Assembly (NCBI GenBank): GCA_001513025.1
Contig: LFRZ01000123.1
Span: 730 to 37,877 of the forward strand
Length of the DNA stretch: 37,148 nt
From: Gammaproteobacteria bacterium DTU037
Lineage (GTDB): Bacteria > Pseudomonadota > Gammaproteobacteria > Pseudomonadales > Pseudomonadaceae
Reading direction: 5' to 3'
In this document: in pieces, positions 18,565-28,719 of the stretch
Layout: every line of letters starts with the position of its first letter
How positions within the stretch are numbered: position 1 is the first letter of the stretch
Translations under genes and position numbers: made by a program
Notes under the pieces: generated by a model
What the model was told of the DNA's origin: nothing
Database searches by the model: none
Seen by the model: only the letters and a program-made list of their open reading frames with translations

Positions 18565-19725
18565 ATGGCCTGGAATGAGCCGGGTGGGAACTCAAACAAT
18601 CAGGATCCTTGGGGTGACCGCAAGCGCGGTGGCCAAAAACAAGGACCGCCTGATCTTGATGAAGCCCTCCGTAAGCTGCAGGACAACCTGAAAAGCTTGT
18701 TTGGTGGAAAGAAAAAACCTGGAACAACGGGTTCTGGTGGTGGTTTCGGCTTAGTGGCTGTGGTTTTTGCTGCTTTAGCTGCGATGTGGCTGTACACCGC
18801 GGTTTACTCGTTGGATGAACAGGAACAAGCAGTGATCTTGCGTCTTGGTAAGTACCACGAAACTGTTGGCCCGGGTTTGAATATTTACTTCCCGCCAATG
18901 GATCGTAAGTACGAGCAGAACGTGACCCGTGAACGTGCTTATACGCGCCAAGGACCAATGCTTACTGAAGATGAAAATATCATCGAAGTGCCATTGACCG
19001 TGCAGTATAAAATCAGCAGTTTGGAAGACTTTGTGCTGAATGTGGATAGCCCAGAAGTGAGCTTGCAGCAAGCGACAGAGAGTGCTTTGCGTCACGTCGT
19101 GGGTTCCACCGCGATGGATCAGGTGCTGACTGAAGGCCGTGAAGTTTTAGCTGTTGAAGTGAAAGAGCGTTTGCAACGTTTTGTTGACACCTACCGCACG
19201 GGTATTACTGTCACCCAAGTCAACGTGCAAAATGCCCAGCCACCACGCGAAGTACAAGAGTCCTTTGATGATGTAATTCGTGCCCGTGAAGATGAGCAAC
19301 GCGAAAAGAATCTGGCCGAAACCTATGCTAATGGCGTGATTCCAGCCGCGCGTGGTCAAGCCCAGCGTCTGCGTGAAGAAGCTAATGGTTATCGCGATGA
19401 AACCATCGCTCGTGCCGAGGGTGAGGCGCAGCGCTTTACTAAGCTGGTCACTGAATACCGTAAAGCACCTGAAGTGACGCGTCAGCGTTTGTATTTAGAA
19501 ACGATGCAAGAAGTGCTGAGCAACACCAGTAAAGTATTGTTAACCGGCGATCAAGGTCAAAACAGCATGCTGTATTTGCCGCTGGATAAAATGCTCGAAG
19601 GACGCACAACGACATCATCACAAACGTCCCGCACCACAGAGAGCACGAATAGCTCGTCTGACAGCAGTGTTGGTTTAAGTGGTGATGCGCTGTCTCGTGA
19701 CTTACGTGCCAGAGGTAGCCGTTAA
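18565..19725 (+). CDS. hflK: FtsH protease regulator HflK
   Basis: HflK and HflC form a membrane complex that encloses and modulates the FtsH protease. The 386-residue product has a Gly/Asn-rich cytoplasmic head, one membrane segment (about 61-81) and a large periplasmic SPFH/band-7 domain, followed by a helical region rich in Arg and Glu and a Ser/Thr-rich tail (from about 345). I chose ATG 18565, with GGAG upstream and the family start MAWNEPGGN, over one 12 bases earlier. Its stop overlaps the hflC start by one base (TAATG), so the two are translationally coupled. Confidence 0.96.
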   Translation: MAWNEPGGNSNNQDPWGDRKRGGQKQGPPDLDEALRKLQDNLKSLFGGKKKPGTTGSGGGFGLVAVVFAALAAMWLYTAVYSLDEQEQAVILRLGKYHETVGPGLNIYFPPMDRKYEQNVTRERAYTRQGPMLTEDENIIEVPLTVQYKISSLEDFVLNVDSPEVSLQQATESALRHVVGSTAMDQVLTEGREVLAVEVKERLQRFVDTYRTGITVTQVNVQNAQPPREVQESFDDVIRAREDEQREKNLAETYANGVIPAARGQAQRLREEANGYRDETIARAEGEAQRFTKLVTEYRKAPEVTRQRLYLETMQEVLSNTSKVLLTGDQGQNSMLYLPLDKMLEGRTTTSSQTSRTTESTNSSSDSSVGLSGDALSRDLRARGSR

Positions 19726-20594
19726 TGAGTAATAAATCGACATTCGTGTTAGTTGTGGCTGCAGTGATTGGTCTGGTGGCTTGGAACAGTTTTTATATTG
19801 TTGAGCAAACAGAACGAGCAGTCTTACTGCAATTCGGAAAGGTAGAACAATCGAATGTGCAGCCTGGTCTGCATGTGAAGATTCCTTATATCAACCAAGT
19901 GCGTAAGTTTGATGCACGCCTCTTGACCCTTGATGCACCCACCCAGCGTTTTCTAACGCTGGAGAAGAAAGCGGTGATGGTCGATGCGTTCGCTAAATGG
20001 CGTGTGGCTGATGCGGATCATTACTACACCGCTACATCAGGCATTAAGCAAGTGGCTGATGAGCGCTTGGCGCGTCGTCTTGAGTCGGGCTTGCGTGACC
20101 AGTTTGGTAAGCGTACCTTGCATGAAGTGGTCAGTGGTCAGCGCGATGAGTTGATGGCGGAAATCACTGCTTCGTTAAATGTGATGGCGCGTAAAGAGCT
20201 GGGCATTGAAGTGATTGATGTGCGGGTCAAATCGATTGATTTACCTAAAGAGGTCAATCTCAGTGTGTTTGAGCGGATGAGTTCTGAGCGTGCCCGTGAG
20301 GCCCGTGATCACCGCGCCAAAGGTCAAGAGTTGGCTGAAGGTATTCGTGCTGATGCTGATCGTCAGCGTCGTGTCTTGTTAGCTGAAGCCTACCGTGAAG
20401 CTGAAGAGATTCGAGGTGAAGGTGATGCAAAAGCGACTGCGGTTTATGCGAAAGCCTATGGTATGGACCAAGAGTTCTATGCGTTCCACCGTAGCTTGAT
20501 GGCGTATCGTGAGAGCTTTGCTGATAAAAGCGATATCATGGTGCTGTCACCTGATAACGAGTTTTTCAAGTATATGGAACAAGCAAAACCTTAA
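19725..20594 (+). CDS. hflC: FtsH protease regulator HflC
   Basis: The partner of HflK. The 289-residue product has an N-terminal membrane anchor (about residues 5-22), the IVEQTERAVLLQFGKV start of the SPFH domain, and a long helical segment (DHRAKGQELAEGIRADADRQRR and following). The start overlaps the hflK stop by one base. Downstream lies a structured intergenic region and then a clear terminator, so hflC probably ends the miaA-hflC transcription unit. Confidence 0.96.
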   Translation: MSNKSTFVLVVAAVIGLVAWNSFYIVEQTERAVLLQFGKVEQSNVQPGLHVKIPYINQVRKFDARLLTLDAPTQRFLTLEKKAVMVDAFAKWRVADADHYYTATSGIKQVADERLARRLESGLRDQFGKRTLHEVVSGQRDELMAEITASLNVMARKELGIEVIDVRVKSIDLPKEVNLSVFERMSSERAREARDHRAKGQELAEGIRADADRQRRVLLAEAYREAEEIRGEGDAKATAVYAKAYGMDQEFYAFHRSLMAYRESFADKSDIMVLSPDNEFFKYMEQAKP

Positions 20595-20607
20595 GCTTGT
20601 AGAGTCG

Positions 20608-20636
20608 GCGCGCGCTACCTTTGTCGTAGCGCGCGC
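20608..20636. repeat. GC-rich 11-bp hairpin after hflC
   Basis: A perfect inverted repeat (20608-20618 with 20626-20636) has a 7-base loop and a stem mostly of alternating G and C. No T-run follows. It may protect the 3' end of the hflC mRNA or assist termination. Confidence 0.5.
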
Positions 20637-20693
20637 GGTCTAGGTCCTATAAACCTTAGACTCTAGACGCTAGGTGGAAAACCTAGAGGCATG

Positions 20694-20709
20694 CACAGAA
20701 TAATCTGTG
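20694..20709. promoter_or_regulatory. Short palindrome CACAGA-N4-TCTGTG near the hisZ promoter region
   Basis: A perfect 6-bp inverted repeat lies just upstream of a TATCAT (20711-20716) that could be a -10 element. It has the size of an operator, but I do not recognise a regulator for it. Confidence 0.3.
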
Positions 20710-20722
20710 GTATCATGCGGCA

Positions 20723-20745
20723 GCCGGGAAACTCCCGGCTTTTTT
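20723..20745 (+). terminator. Rho-independent terminator between hflC and hisZ
   Basis: A 7-bp stem (20723-20729 with 20733-20739, GCCGGGA/TCCCGGC) with a 3-base loop runs straight into six T. This is a textbook terminator, 60 bases before the hisZ ATG. It ends the hfl transcripts. If hisZ starts at the TATCAT upstream, it would instead act as a leader attenuator. Confidence 0.85.
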
Positions 20746-20804
20746 GCGCCTGTGGTCATACAAAATGCCCAACAGGCCATAGTATTCAGAATGAGGAAGG
20801 CGCA

Positions 20805-21986
20805 ATGGCAACGGTAGACCGCTGGCTGCTGCCAGATGGCATCGAAGAAGTACTGCCGCCGCAAGCGGCGCAGATTGAAGCATCCCGTCGACAGGTGCTG
20901 GATATGTTTGAGGCGTGGGGCTACGAGTATGTCGTCACACCACATATCGAGTTTCTTGAATCATTATTAACTGGCGCGGGCCAAAAGCTTGATCTGCGTA
21001 CGTTTAAAGTGACCGATCCGCAATCAGGCCAATTAATGGGCTTTCGTGCGGATATTACACCGCAAGTTGCACGTATGGATGCACACAGTTTGCGTCGTGA
21101 AGGCCCTTCGCGTTTGTGTTATGCCGGTAGTGTTGTGCATGCACGTCCACGCTCTTTATCACGCTCGCGCAGCCCAATTCAACTGGGTGCTGAATTATTC
21201 GGTGATGCCAGTCCAGCCGCTGATATTGAAGTGATCAGCTTAATGCTGGCCACCCTTGAGCAGGCTGAAATTGCTGATATCCATATGGATTTAGGCCATG
21301 TGGGGGTGTATCGTGGTTTAGCCCGTGCTGCGCAGTTATCCACTGAGCAGGAAGCACATATTTTTGATGCGCTGCAACGTAAGGCCATTGACGAAGTCGC
21401 TCTGTTGACCGAGCACTTGCCAGATGATTTAGCCGCTATGCTTAATAATCTGAGCCATTTATGTGGCGGTCGTGAAGTGCTGGAACAGGCTAAAACTGTT
21501 TTAGCTGCAGCGCCAGAAAGTGTCTTAGCTGCACTGGATCAGCTGATTGTGATTGCTGATGCACTCATACTGCGTTACCCGCACTTGCCGTTCTATTTCG
21601 ATTTAGGCGAGCTACGTGGCTATCATTACCATACCGGTGTGGTGTTTGCTGCATTTGTACCCAGCGTAGGGCAGTCCATTGCCCAGGGTGGGCGTTATGA
21701 TGACATTGGCGCAGTCTTTGGTCGTGCACGTCCGGCAACAGGTTTTTCCACGGATTTAAAAACACTGGTTAATTTAGGTCCGCGTCAAGCGGCTGCCTTA
21801 ACCCGTGGTATTTGGGCGCCAGAGGGTGCACAAGCGGATTTATGGCAGGCCATTTGCGACTTACGCAAAGATGGTCAGCGTGTGGTTCAGGCGCTTCCCG
21901 GTCAGTCGGTGAGCGCGGCAGCACAAGCCAATTGCGATCGACAGTTGCTACAGAATTCTTCAGGCTGGCAAGTTCAGCCGCTATAA
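20805..21986 (+). CDS. hisZ: ATP phosphoribosyltransferase regulatory subunit HisZ
   Basis: HisZ is a catalytically inactive relative of histidyl-tRNA synthetase that activates the short form of HisG in histidine synthesis. The 393-residue product keeps class II synthetase core motifs ([46 protein letters not shown]) but lacks the anticodon-binding domain, which fits HisZ rather than HisS. ATG 20805 follows a GAGGAAGG site and gives [15 protein letters not shown], the family start; the frame is open 38 codons further upstream across the terminator, which argues against that longer version. It precedes purA, as in Pseudomonas. Confidence 0.94.
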   Translation: MATVDRWLLPDGIEEVLPPQAAQIEASRRQVLDMFEAWGYEYVVTPHIEFLESLLTGAGQKLDLRTFKVTDPQSGQLMGFRADITPQVARMDAHSLRREGPSRLCYAGSVVHARPRSLSRSRSPIQLGAELFGDASPAADIEVISLMLATLEQAEIADIHMDLGHVGVYRGLARAAQLSTEQEAHIFDALQRKAIDEVALLTEHLPDDLAAMLNNLSHLCGGREVLEQAKTVLAAAPESVLAALDQLIVIADALILRYPHLPFYFDLGELRGYHYHTGVVFAAFVPSVGQSIAQGGRYDDIGAVFGRARPATGFSTDLKTLVNLGPRQAAALTRGIWAPEGAQADLWQAICDLRKDGQRVVQALPGQSVSAAAQANCDRQLLQNSSGWQVQPL

Positions 21987-23351
<1,365 letters not shown>

Positions 23352-23398
23352 TAGCGATGCTTTATGCTGAGTCTGCGCATGCAGACTGGCATAATAAG

Positions 23399-24334
23399 TC
23401 AATAAGAAACCCCGAAAAGTTGGACTGACTTTTTGGGGTTTTTTATTGCGAGATTTTCATTGGCTAGGCGTAGTAAATACTGGCCATAATTGGTTTTGCT
23501 CAGTGCTTCACTGCGTTCGTACAGCTGTTGTTGGTTAATCCAGCCATTGCGATAGGCAATTTCTTCAAGGCAGGCGACCTTTAACCCTTGGCGGGTTTCA
23601 ATGGTTTGTACATAGTGGCCCGCGGCCATTAGCGAGTCATGAGTACCCGTATCAAGCCAAGCAAAACCACGCCCTAGTATTGCGACATGTAAATCTCCGC
23701 GCTGTAAATAAGCATTATTAATGTCTGTGATTTCCAGCTCGCCGCGGGCTGATGGGCGCACCTGCTTGGCGATGTTCACCACATCGTGGTCGTAAAAATA
23801 CAGACCGGTGACAGCATAATTAGATTTTGGCTGAGTGGGCTTTTCTTCAATGGAGAGTGCTTGCCCAGACGCAGAAAATTCGACCACACCAAAACGTTCT
23901 GGGTCGGTGACATGATAGCCAAACACCGTCGCTCCTGAGCGTTGTTGTACGGCATGTTTGAGCATGGCAGTAAAGCCGTAACCATAAAAAATATTATCAC
24001 CCAGAATCAAACACACATGACTCGCGCCAATAAAATCTTCACCAATAATAAACGCCTGCGCCAGGCCGTCAGGCGAGGGTTGTTCGGCATAGCTCAGCTC
24101 AACGCCAAATTGTGAGCCATCACCTAATAGTTTTTTGAAGTTGGGTAGATCGTCTGGTGTGGAAATAATGAGTATTTCACGAATACCAGCCAGCATTAGC
24201 ACCGATAAGGGGTAGTAAATCATCGGTTTATCGTAAATGGGTAGCAACTGTTTGGAGACCCCAAGGGTGATGGGATGCAAACGAGAGCCAGAGCCTCCGG
24301 CTAAAATAATACCTTTGGTTGAGTGTCCGTTCAT
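23399..24334 (-). CDS. rmlA: Glucose-1-phosphate thymidylyltransferase, with an extended C-terminus
   Basis: RmlA makes dTDP-glucose from dTTP and glucose-1-phosphate. The 311-residue product has [28 protein letters not shown], the EEKP and [11 protein letters not shown] segments, and the [10 protein letters not shown] motif. The start ATG 24334 overlaps the rmlB stop (ATGA), so the two are coupled. The family normally ends soon after NYGQYLLRL; here the frame continues through [21 protein letters not shown], and the last codons lie inside the terminator hairpin at 23408-23444. A TAA in another frame sits exactly where a stop would be expected, so loss of the stop by a small indel is plausible. 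Confidence 0.95.
   Translation of the reverse strand: MNGHSTKGIILAGGSGSRLHPITLGVSKQLLPIYDKPMIYYPLSVLMLAGIREILIISTPDDLPNFKKLLGDGSQFGVELSYAEQPSPDGLAQAFIIGEDFIGASHVCLILGDNIFYGYGFTAMLKHAVQQRSGATVFGYHVTDPERFGVVEFSASGQALSIEEKPTQPKSNYAVTGLYFYDHDVVNIAKQVRPSARGELEITDINNAYLQRGDLHVAILGRGFAWLDTGTHDSLMAAGHYVQTIETRQGLKVACLEEIAYRNGWINQQQLYERSEALSKTNYGQYLLRLANENLAIKNPKKSVQLFGVSY
23408..23444. terminator. Terminator of purA, overlapping the 3' end of rmlA
   Basis: A 13-bp stem with a single G-T pair (23408-23420 with 23428-23440) has a 7-base loop and is flanked by A-rich and T-rich sides, so it can work in both directions. It falls inside the last codons of rmlA on the minus strand. Confidence 0.85.
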
Positions 24335-25476
24335 TGCTGAGTCCCTAAGCGTTGACGTTGATAGCTGCCATCTTGTACGTGTTGGCACCAGAGTTGATTA
24401 TCTAAATACCATTGCACAGTTTTTCTTAAGCCTGATTCGAAGGTTTCTGCTGGGACCCAGCCTAATTCGTTTTGGATTTTACTGGCATCAATGGCATAGC
24501 GGCGGTCGTGGCCTGGGCGGTCGGTGACGTAGGTGATTAGGTTTTTGTACGAGTGAGCGGGTACCAGACTGTCGCCGGCATGGCCAGCGCCTACACGCGT
24601 CATAGCGTCTGCAGCAGGGCGTAGTTCATCGAGAATTTCGCAGATGGTTTGTACGACTTCTATATTTTTCTTTTCGTTATGACCGCCAATATTGTAAGTT
24701 TCGCCGATTTGACCTGTGGTAACGACCGTATAGAGTGCGCGGGCGTGATCTTCAACATACAGCCAGTCACGAATCTGATCACCGGCACCGTAAATCGGCA
24801 AAGGTTTGCCTTCCAGAGCGTTGAGAATCACCAGTGGGATCAGTTTTTCAGGGAAGTGATATGGGCCGTAGTTGTTTGAACAGTTGGTAACTAGCACAGG
24901 CAAACCATAAGTGCGCTGCCACGCGCGGACAAGGTGATCGGAACTGGCTTTGCTGGCAGAGTAGGGCGAACTGGGCGCATAGGCGGTGTGTTCAGTGAAC
25001 AGCGGTAGGTGGTTGTCGCAGGCATGCTCAGTTTCAGCATTATCGCTTGGGTGTGGCAGATCGCCGTAGACTTCATCGGTGCTGATATGGTGAAAGCGAA
25101 AGGCTTGTTTGCGGGCCTCTGGGAGTGTATTCCAGTACGCGCGCGCAGCTTCCAGTAACTGATAGGTACCGACTATATTAGTTTGAATAAACTCTGCAGG
25201 GCCATCAATCGAGCGGTCAACATGTGACTCGGCGGCCAGATGCATCACCGCATCGGGCTGGTGCTGAGCAAAAACCTGATCCAATGCTGCACGATCGCAG
25301 ATATCGACTTGGGCAAAGCAGTAACGTGGATTGTCACTGACGTCCGCGAGTGACTCAAGATTGCCTGCGTAGGTGAGTTTATCCAGATTGATCACAGAAT
25401 CTTGGCTGTGCTCAATGATATGGCGAATCACCGCTGAACCAATAAAACCAGCGCCGCCGGTAACCAAAAGCTTCAT
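24331..25476 (-). CDS. rmlB: dTDP-glucose 4,6-dehydratase
   Basis: RmlB converts dTDP-glucose to dTDP-4-keto-6-deoxyglucose, the branch point to rhamnose and several amino sugars. The 381-residue product is an extended short-chain dehydrogenase: NAD motif [11 protein letters not shown] (residues 6-16), [11 protein letters not shown], the catalytic [13 protein letters not shown] segment, and [25 protein letters not shown] site precedes ATG 25476. Downstream rmlA is coupled by a 4-base overlap. The rhamnose genes rmlC and rmlD are not in the window, so the end product of this pathway is open. Confidence 0.96.
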   Translation of the reverse strand: MKLLVTGGAGFIGSAVIRHIIEHSQDSVINLDKLTYAGNLESLADVSDNPRYCFAQVDICDRAALDQVFAQHQPDAVMHLAAESHVDRSIDGPAEFIQTNIVGTYQLLEAARAYWNTLPEARKQAFRFHHISTDEVYGDLPHPSDNAETEHACDNHLPLFTEHTAYAPSSPYSASKASSDHLVRAWQRTYGLPVLVTNCSNNYGPYHFPEKLIPLVILNALEGKPLPIYGAGDQIRDWLYVEDHARALYTVVTTGQIGETYNIGGHNEKKNIEVVQTICEILDELRPAADAMTRVGAGHAGDSLVPAHSYKNLITYVTDRPGHDRRYAIDASKIQNELGWVPAETFESGLRKTVQWYLDNQLWCQHVQDGSYQRQRLGTQQ

Positions 25477-25532
25477 CGTGTACTCCTGTTTTATGAGTTA
25501 ATCAGAAAATTGATATTGCGCTGAGTGCCTGT

Positions 25533-26216
25533 TTATTTGTGCTCATCGTTCCATGGTGCTTGTAAGTAGCGGCTGTAATTAAAGGTTTCTAGCCACTCTG
25601 GTTTAAACACGACAAAGGCGGTGACTGCCACGCCGTTAATAAAGGCTTCAGGGAAGGCGACCAGTAGCAGCATGCCGAAAAAATCTTCAAGCCAAGGCGA
25701 AAACTCATAAATGCCACTGCCCAGTAAAAGTAATGTGCCGCTGATCACGCAGAATGCTGCGGTGAGTGCTGCGGGGAAAAAGCCAGAAAAAAAGATATAC
25801 ATAAACAAGTTGTCAGGCTGTAAACGTTCAAGGGCTTTAGCGCACCAGTGGGCGATAATGATCGGCAGAATAATCAGCAAGAGGCCATTAATACCTAATA
25901 CGCTGAGCTCTTGTTTGCCCAATGCCAATAGCGCCAGCTGTGCAATAAAGCCGGCCAGCAAGGCCAGTGGCCAGTCCAATAGCAAGGTAACGGCGGTCAT
26001 TCCGATAAAATGAAAGGATAAGCCACTGGGGAAATCACGCCGCAATAACCACAGAGCACACAGCACCAGTACCGTACCAAAGAGCAGATGTTGGCGACGG
26101 CTGTCGCTGAACAGCTCCACCCAAGGCGCACGCCAGGTCGCATAAAGGAGCACAGGGCCATATAATAACCAGCCCCACATGAGCGTGGCTTCATTTAATA
26201 ACATGCTTGCAATCAT
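25533..26216 (-). CDS. CbiM-like / COG3235-type integral membrane protein
   Basis: This 227-residue, very hydrophobic protein has about seven membrane segments. The SFHFIGMTAVTLLLDWPLA segment (about residues 68-86) and FPEAFINGVAVTAFVVFKPEW near the C-terminus resemble energy-coupling-factor permeases of the CbiM group found as lone genes in Pseudomonas. True CbiM/NikM proteins start with a metal-binding MHIPDG-type N-terminus, which is absent here, so transport of cobalt or nickel should not be assumed. No ATPase or T-component gene is nearby. It lies 56 bases before rmlB on the same strand and is divergent from dxs. Confidence 0.62.
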   Translation of the reverse strand: MIASMLLNEATLMWGWLLYGPVLLYATWRAPWVELFSDSRRQHLLFGTVLVLCALWLLRRDFPSGLSFHFIGMTAVTLLLDWPLALLAGFIAQLALLALGKQELSVLGINGLLLIILPIIIAHWCAKALERLQPDNLFMYIFFSGFFPAALTAAFCVISGTLLLLGSGIYEFSPWLEDFFGMLLLVAFPEAFINGVAVTAFVVFKPEWLETFNYSRYLQAPWNDEHK

Positions 26217-26428
26217 GGTCTGACCTGTTAGCGAATCAAGCGCTTAAAGTGACTTAAAATCGAACACTACTCTAACAGAATTGGCTTATTGGTCAGGAAA
26301 GTGCTGGTTAAAAAGTAGATTAAAAGCCGATAAAAGTGACTAAATCTTTGATTGCACAGTGCAGCACTGTGGACTTGGTACACTTTGAGGTAAACTTCCC
26401 TATCTTGATGAATTCAAACGACAGTTCA

Positions 26429-28297
26429 ATGCCTACGACTTTTCATGAAATTCCTGAGCAACGCCCTATTACGCCACTGTTAGACCGTGCGCTGACGCCG
26501 ACTGAGCTGCGCTCATTGTCTGAAGCAGAATTGGTGACGTTAGCGGATGAGTTGCGTTTATTCCTTTTGTGGAGCGTTGGCCAAACCGGCGGGCACTTTG
26601 CCGCAGGTTTAGGCGTGATTGAGCTGACGATCGCTTTGCACTATGTCTTTGATACGCCAGACGATCGTTTAGTTTGGGATGTGGGGCATCAAGCCTATCC
26701 ACATAAAATCCTCACCGGTCGTCGTGAGCAGATGCTCGGTATCCGCCAGAAAGATGGCCTTGCTGCCTTTCCGCGCCGTTGTGAAAGCGAATACGACACC
26801 TTTGGCGTGGGGCACTCAAGCACTTCAATCAGTGCCGCTTTAGGGATGGCGATTGTGGCTAAGCTGCAAGGCCGTGGGCGTAAAAGCGTGGCGGTCATCG
26901 GTGATGGCGCGATGACCGCTGGTATGGCTTTTGAAGCCTTAAATCATGCCCCAGAAACGGGTGCTGACATGTTGGTTATCCTCAATGATAACGATATGTC
27001 GATCTCCAATAATGTGGGTGGTTTATCCAATCACTTAGCCAAAATCCTGACCAGTCGCACTTATTCCACCATGCGCGAAGGCAGTAAGAAAATCTTGTCG
27101 CGTTTGCCGGGTGCTTGGGAAATTGCGCGTAAAACCGAAGAGCATGCCAAGGGTATGTTTGCCCCAGGCATTATGTTTGAAGAATTGGGCTGGAATTATA
27201 TTGGTCCTATTGATGGTCATGATTTACCCACGCTGCTGACCACCTTACGCAATATGCGTGAACTTGAGGGGCCACAGTTTTTACATGTGGTCACTAAAAA
27301 GGGTAAGGGCTTTGCTCCAGCGGAACAGGACCCCATTGCCTTTCATGCCATGACCAAGAAATCGTCAGCGCCAAGCAAACCTGCAGGTCCGCGCTATGCC
27401 AGTGTGTTTGGTCAATGGCTGTGTGATATGGCCGCGCAAGATAAACGTTTGCTGGGTATTACTCCGGCGATGAAGGAAGGCTCGGATATGATTGCCTTTA
27501 GTGAACAGTATCCAGCGCGCTATTTTGATGTGGCTATTGCTGAGCAGCATGCGGTGACTTTGGCCGCAGGTATGGCCTGTGAAGGGGCCAAGCCGGTTGT
27601 GGCAATTTACTCAACTTTCTTGCAGCGCGCGTATGATCAGTTGATTCATGATGTGGCGGTGCAAGATCTGGATGTGTTATTTGCCGTTGATCGTGCTGGC
27701 TTAGTCGGCGAAGATGGGCCAACCCATGCCGGCAGTTTTGATTTGTCCTATTTGCGTTGCATCCCGAAAATGGTGGTGATGACGCCCAGTGATGAAAATG
27801 AATTACGTCTATTGTTAAACACAGGCTACCACCATGTCGGCCCAGCAGCGGTGCGTTACCCGCGTGGTAGCGGCCCAAACGCTGACATCAGCGCTAGCTT
27901 AGACGCGGTGCCGCTGGGGCGGGGTGTGGTGCGTCGCGCAGGGCAGGGCGTGGCGTTATTGGTGTTTGGCGTGCAGTTGGCGGCGGCTTTGCAAGCAGCA
28001 GAGCAGTTGGATGCCACGGTCGTGGATATGCGCTTTGTGAAGCCGCTGGATGAGGCGCTGCTCAAGCGTTTAGCGACGGATCATAGATTGTTTGTCACTA
28101 TTGAAGAGAACGCCGTGATGGGCGGTGCTGGCAGTGCAGTGGGTGAGTATTTAGCGGCTGCGCAACTGGCTGTGCCCTTATTGCAACTGGGTTTGCCGGA
28201 TGTGTATATAGAGCATGGACAGCCGGCGCAGATGTTGGCTGAATGTGGTCTGGATGCAGAGGGTATTCTGCGCGCGGTGCAACAGCGGCTGCTTTGA
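26429..28297 (+). CDS. dxs: 1-deoxy-D-xylulose-5-phosphate synthase
   Basis: Dxs condenses pyruvate and glyceraldehyde-3-phosphate with thiamine diphosphate, the first step of the MEP isoprenoid pathway; the product also feeds thiamine and pyridoxal synthesis. The 622-residue product has [15 protein letters not shown], the thiamine diphosphate motif starting GDG (158-160) and ending NDN (186-188), the [13 protein letters not shown] segment and the C-terminal transketolase domain. ATG 26429 gives [13 protein letters not shown], the Pseudomonas start, although its ribosome site is weak. A frame from 26336 would add 31 unmatched residues. A hairpin terminator follows at 28321. Confidence 0.97.
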   Translation: MPTTFHEIPEQRPITPLLDRALTPTELRSLSEAELVTLADELRLFLLWSVGQTGGHFAAGLGVIELTIALHYVFDTPDDRLVWDVGHQAYPHKILTGRREQMLGIRQKDGLAAFPRRCESEYDTFGVGHSSTSISAALGMAIVAKLQGRGRKSVAVIGDGAMTAGMAFEALNHAPETGADMLVILNDNDMSISNNVGGLSNHLAKILTSRTYSTMREGSKKILSRLPGAWEIARKTEEHAKGMFAPGIMFEELGWNYIGPIDGHDLPTLLTTLRNMRELEGPQFLHVVTKKGKGFAPAEQDPIAFHAMTKKSSAPSKPAGPRYASVFGQWLCDMAAQDKRLLGITPAMKEGSDMIAFSEQYPARYFDVAIAEQHAVTLAAGMACEGAKPVVAIYSTFLQRAYDQLIHDVAVQDLDVLFAVDRAGLVGEDGPTHAGSFDLSYLRCIPKMVVMTPSDENELRLLLNTGYHHVGPAAVRYPRGSGPNADISASLDAVPLGRGVVRRAGQGVALLVFGVQLAAALQAAEQLDATVVDMRFVKPLDEALLKRLATDHRLFVTIEENAVMGGAGSAVGEYLAAAQLAVPLLQLGLPDVYIEHGQPAQMLAECGLDAEGILRAVQQRLL

Positions 28298-28320
28298 TTG
28301 GCTGCTGGTTTGCAGCTTTC

Positions 28321-28355
28321 ACAGCTGATTTTAACGGAAAATCAGCTGTATTTCT
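28321..28355 (+). terminator. Terminator-like hairpin after dxs
   Basis: A perfect 12-bp stem (28321-28332 with 28338-28349) with a 5-base loop is followed by ATTTCT. It separates dxs from the promoter of the B12-controlled receptor gene. Confidence 0.65.
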
Positions 28356-28386
28356 GGCGCATTTTAGTGTTTTATTTCGGCAAAAC

Positions 28387-28415
28387 TTGACCGATTGTAT
28401 AGCTGCGTCTATTGT
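28387..28415 (+). promoter_or_regulatory. Candidate sigma-70 promoter for the btuB leader
   Basis: TTGACC (28387-28392) and TATTGT (28410-28415) are 17 bases apart, immediately upstream of the riboswitch. A start near 28422 fits the expected 5' end of the aptamer. Confidence 0.5.
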
Positions 28416-28424
28416 GCGCGCACT

Positions 28425-28612
28425 TTGATTCTGTAAGGTGCGCTGGAGTATCCCAGCCTGAAAAGGGAAGTTAAGCGGCCTCGACCGACTTACGCTGCCC
28501 CCGCAACGGTAAGCGATGCGCTCTAGAGCGCGCGTTTGTTCAATGACCACTGGCGATACAAGCTGGGAAGGTGAACAAGTGAATTCGTTAGCCCGTAGAC
28601 CTGCCTCACGGA
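28425..28612 (+). ncRNA. Cobalamin (B12) riboswitch aptamer
   Basis: Conserved elements appear in order: GGTGC near 28437-28441, AAAAGGGAAG at 28461-28470, the CCCCGCAACGGTAAGC core (about 28499-28514), CCACTGG at 28548, and the B12 box AGCCCGTAGACCTGCCT at 28590-28606. This is the arrangement of adenosylcobalamin-class riboswitches that repress B12 uptake genes when the vitamin is plentiful. The gene it precedes is a BtuB-type receptor, as expected. The exact ends are estimated. Confidence 0.92.
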
Positions 28613-28708
28613 TTTCGACGGGTGTTGCGGAGGGCGGCACCGTCAAGTGCCGTGCTCTTTTTGTGCGCTTGTTTCTGCCCTCCTCAAAAGTTATTTTTAT
28701 TTTTGAGG
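28613..28708 (+). promoter_or_regulatory. Riboswitch expression platform: terminator plus hairpin over the btuB ribosome site
   Basis: A terminator-like hairpin (28635-28640 with 28647-28652) is followed by five T at 28658-28662. The segment 28617-28624 can instead pair with 28638-28644, which would break that hairpin. Further on, CCTCAAAA (28682-28689) is a perfect complement of TTTTGAGG (28701-28708), burying the GAGG ribosome site of btuB. Both levels of control are possible; which one operates is inference. Confidence 0.6.
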
Positions 28709-28719
28709 ATTTAATCTAA

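Noticed and set aside
18563-18958. A 131-codon open frame on the minus strand opposite the start of hflK
   Set aside because: Shadow of the hflK coding frame; no motif and no ribosome site seen.
20691-20804. A 38-residue N-terminal extension of HisZ
   Set aside because: It would be translated from a rho-independent terminator; a strong ribosome site and the family start lie at 20805.
20805-21986. Calling this gene histidyl-tRNA synthetase (hisS)
   Set aside because: The anticodon-binding domain is missing and the gene precedes purA, both as expected for HisZ.
26336-26428. A 31-residue N-terminal extension of Dxs
   Set aside because: The extra residues do not match the family, and the normal Pseudomonas start [10 protein letters not shown] lies at 26429.
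28098-28646. A 182-codon open frame on the minus strand over the dxs end and the riboswitch
   Set aside because: It crosses the dxs coding end, a terminator and the B12 aptamer, all of which have clear functions; no family match.
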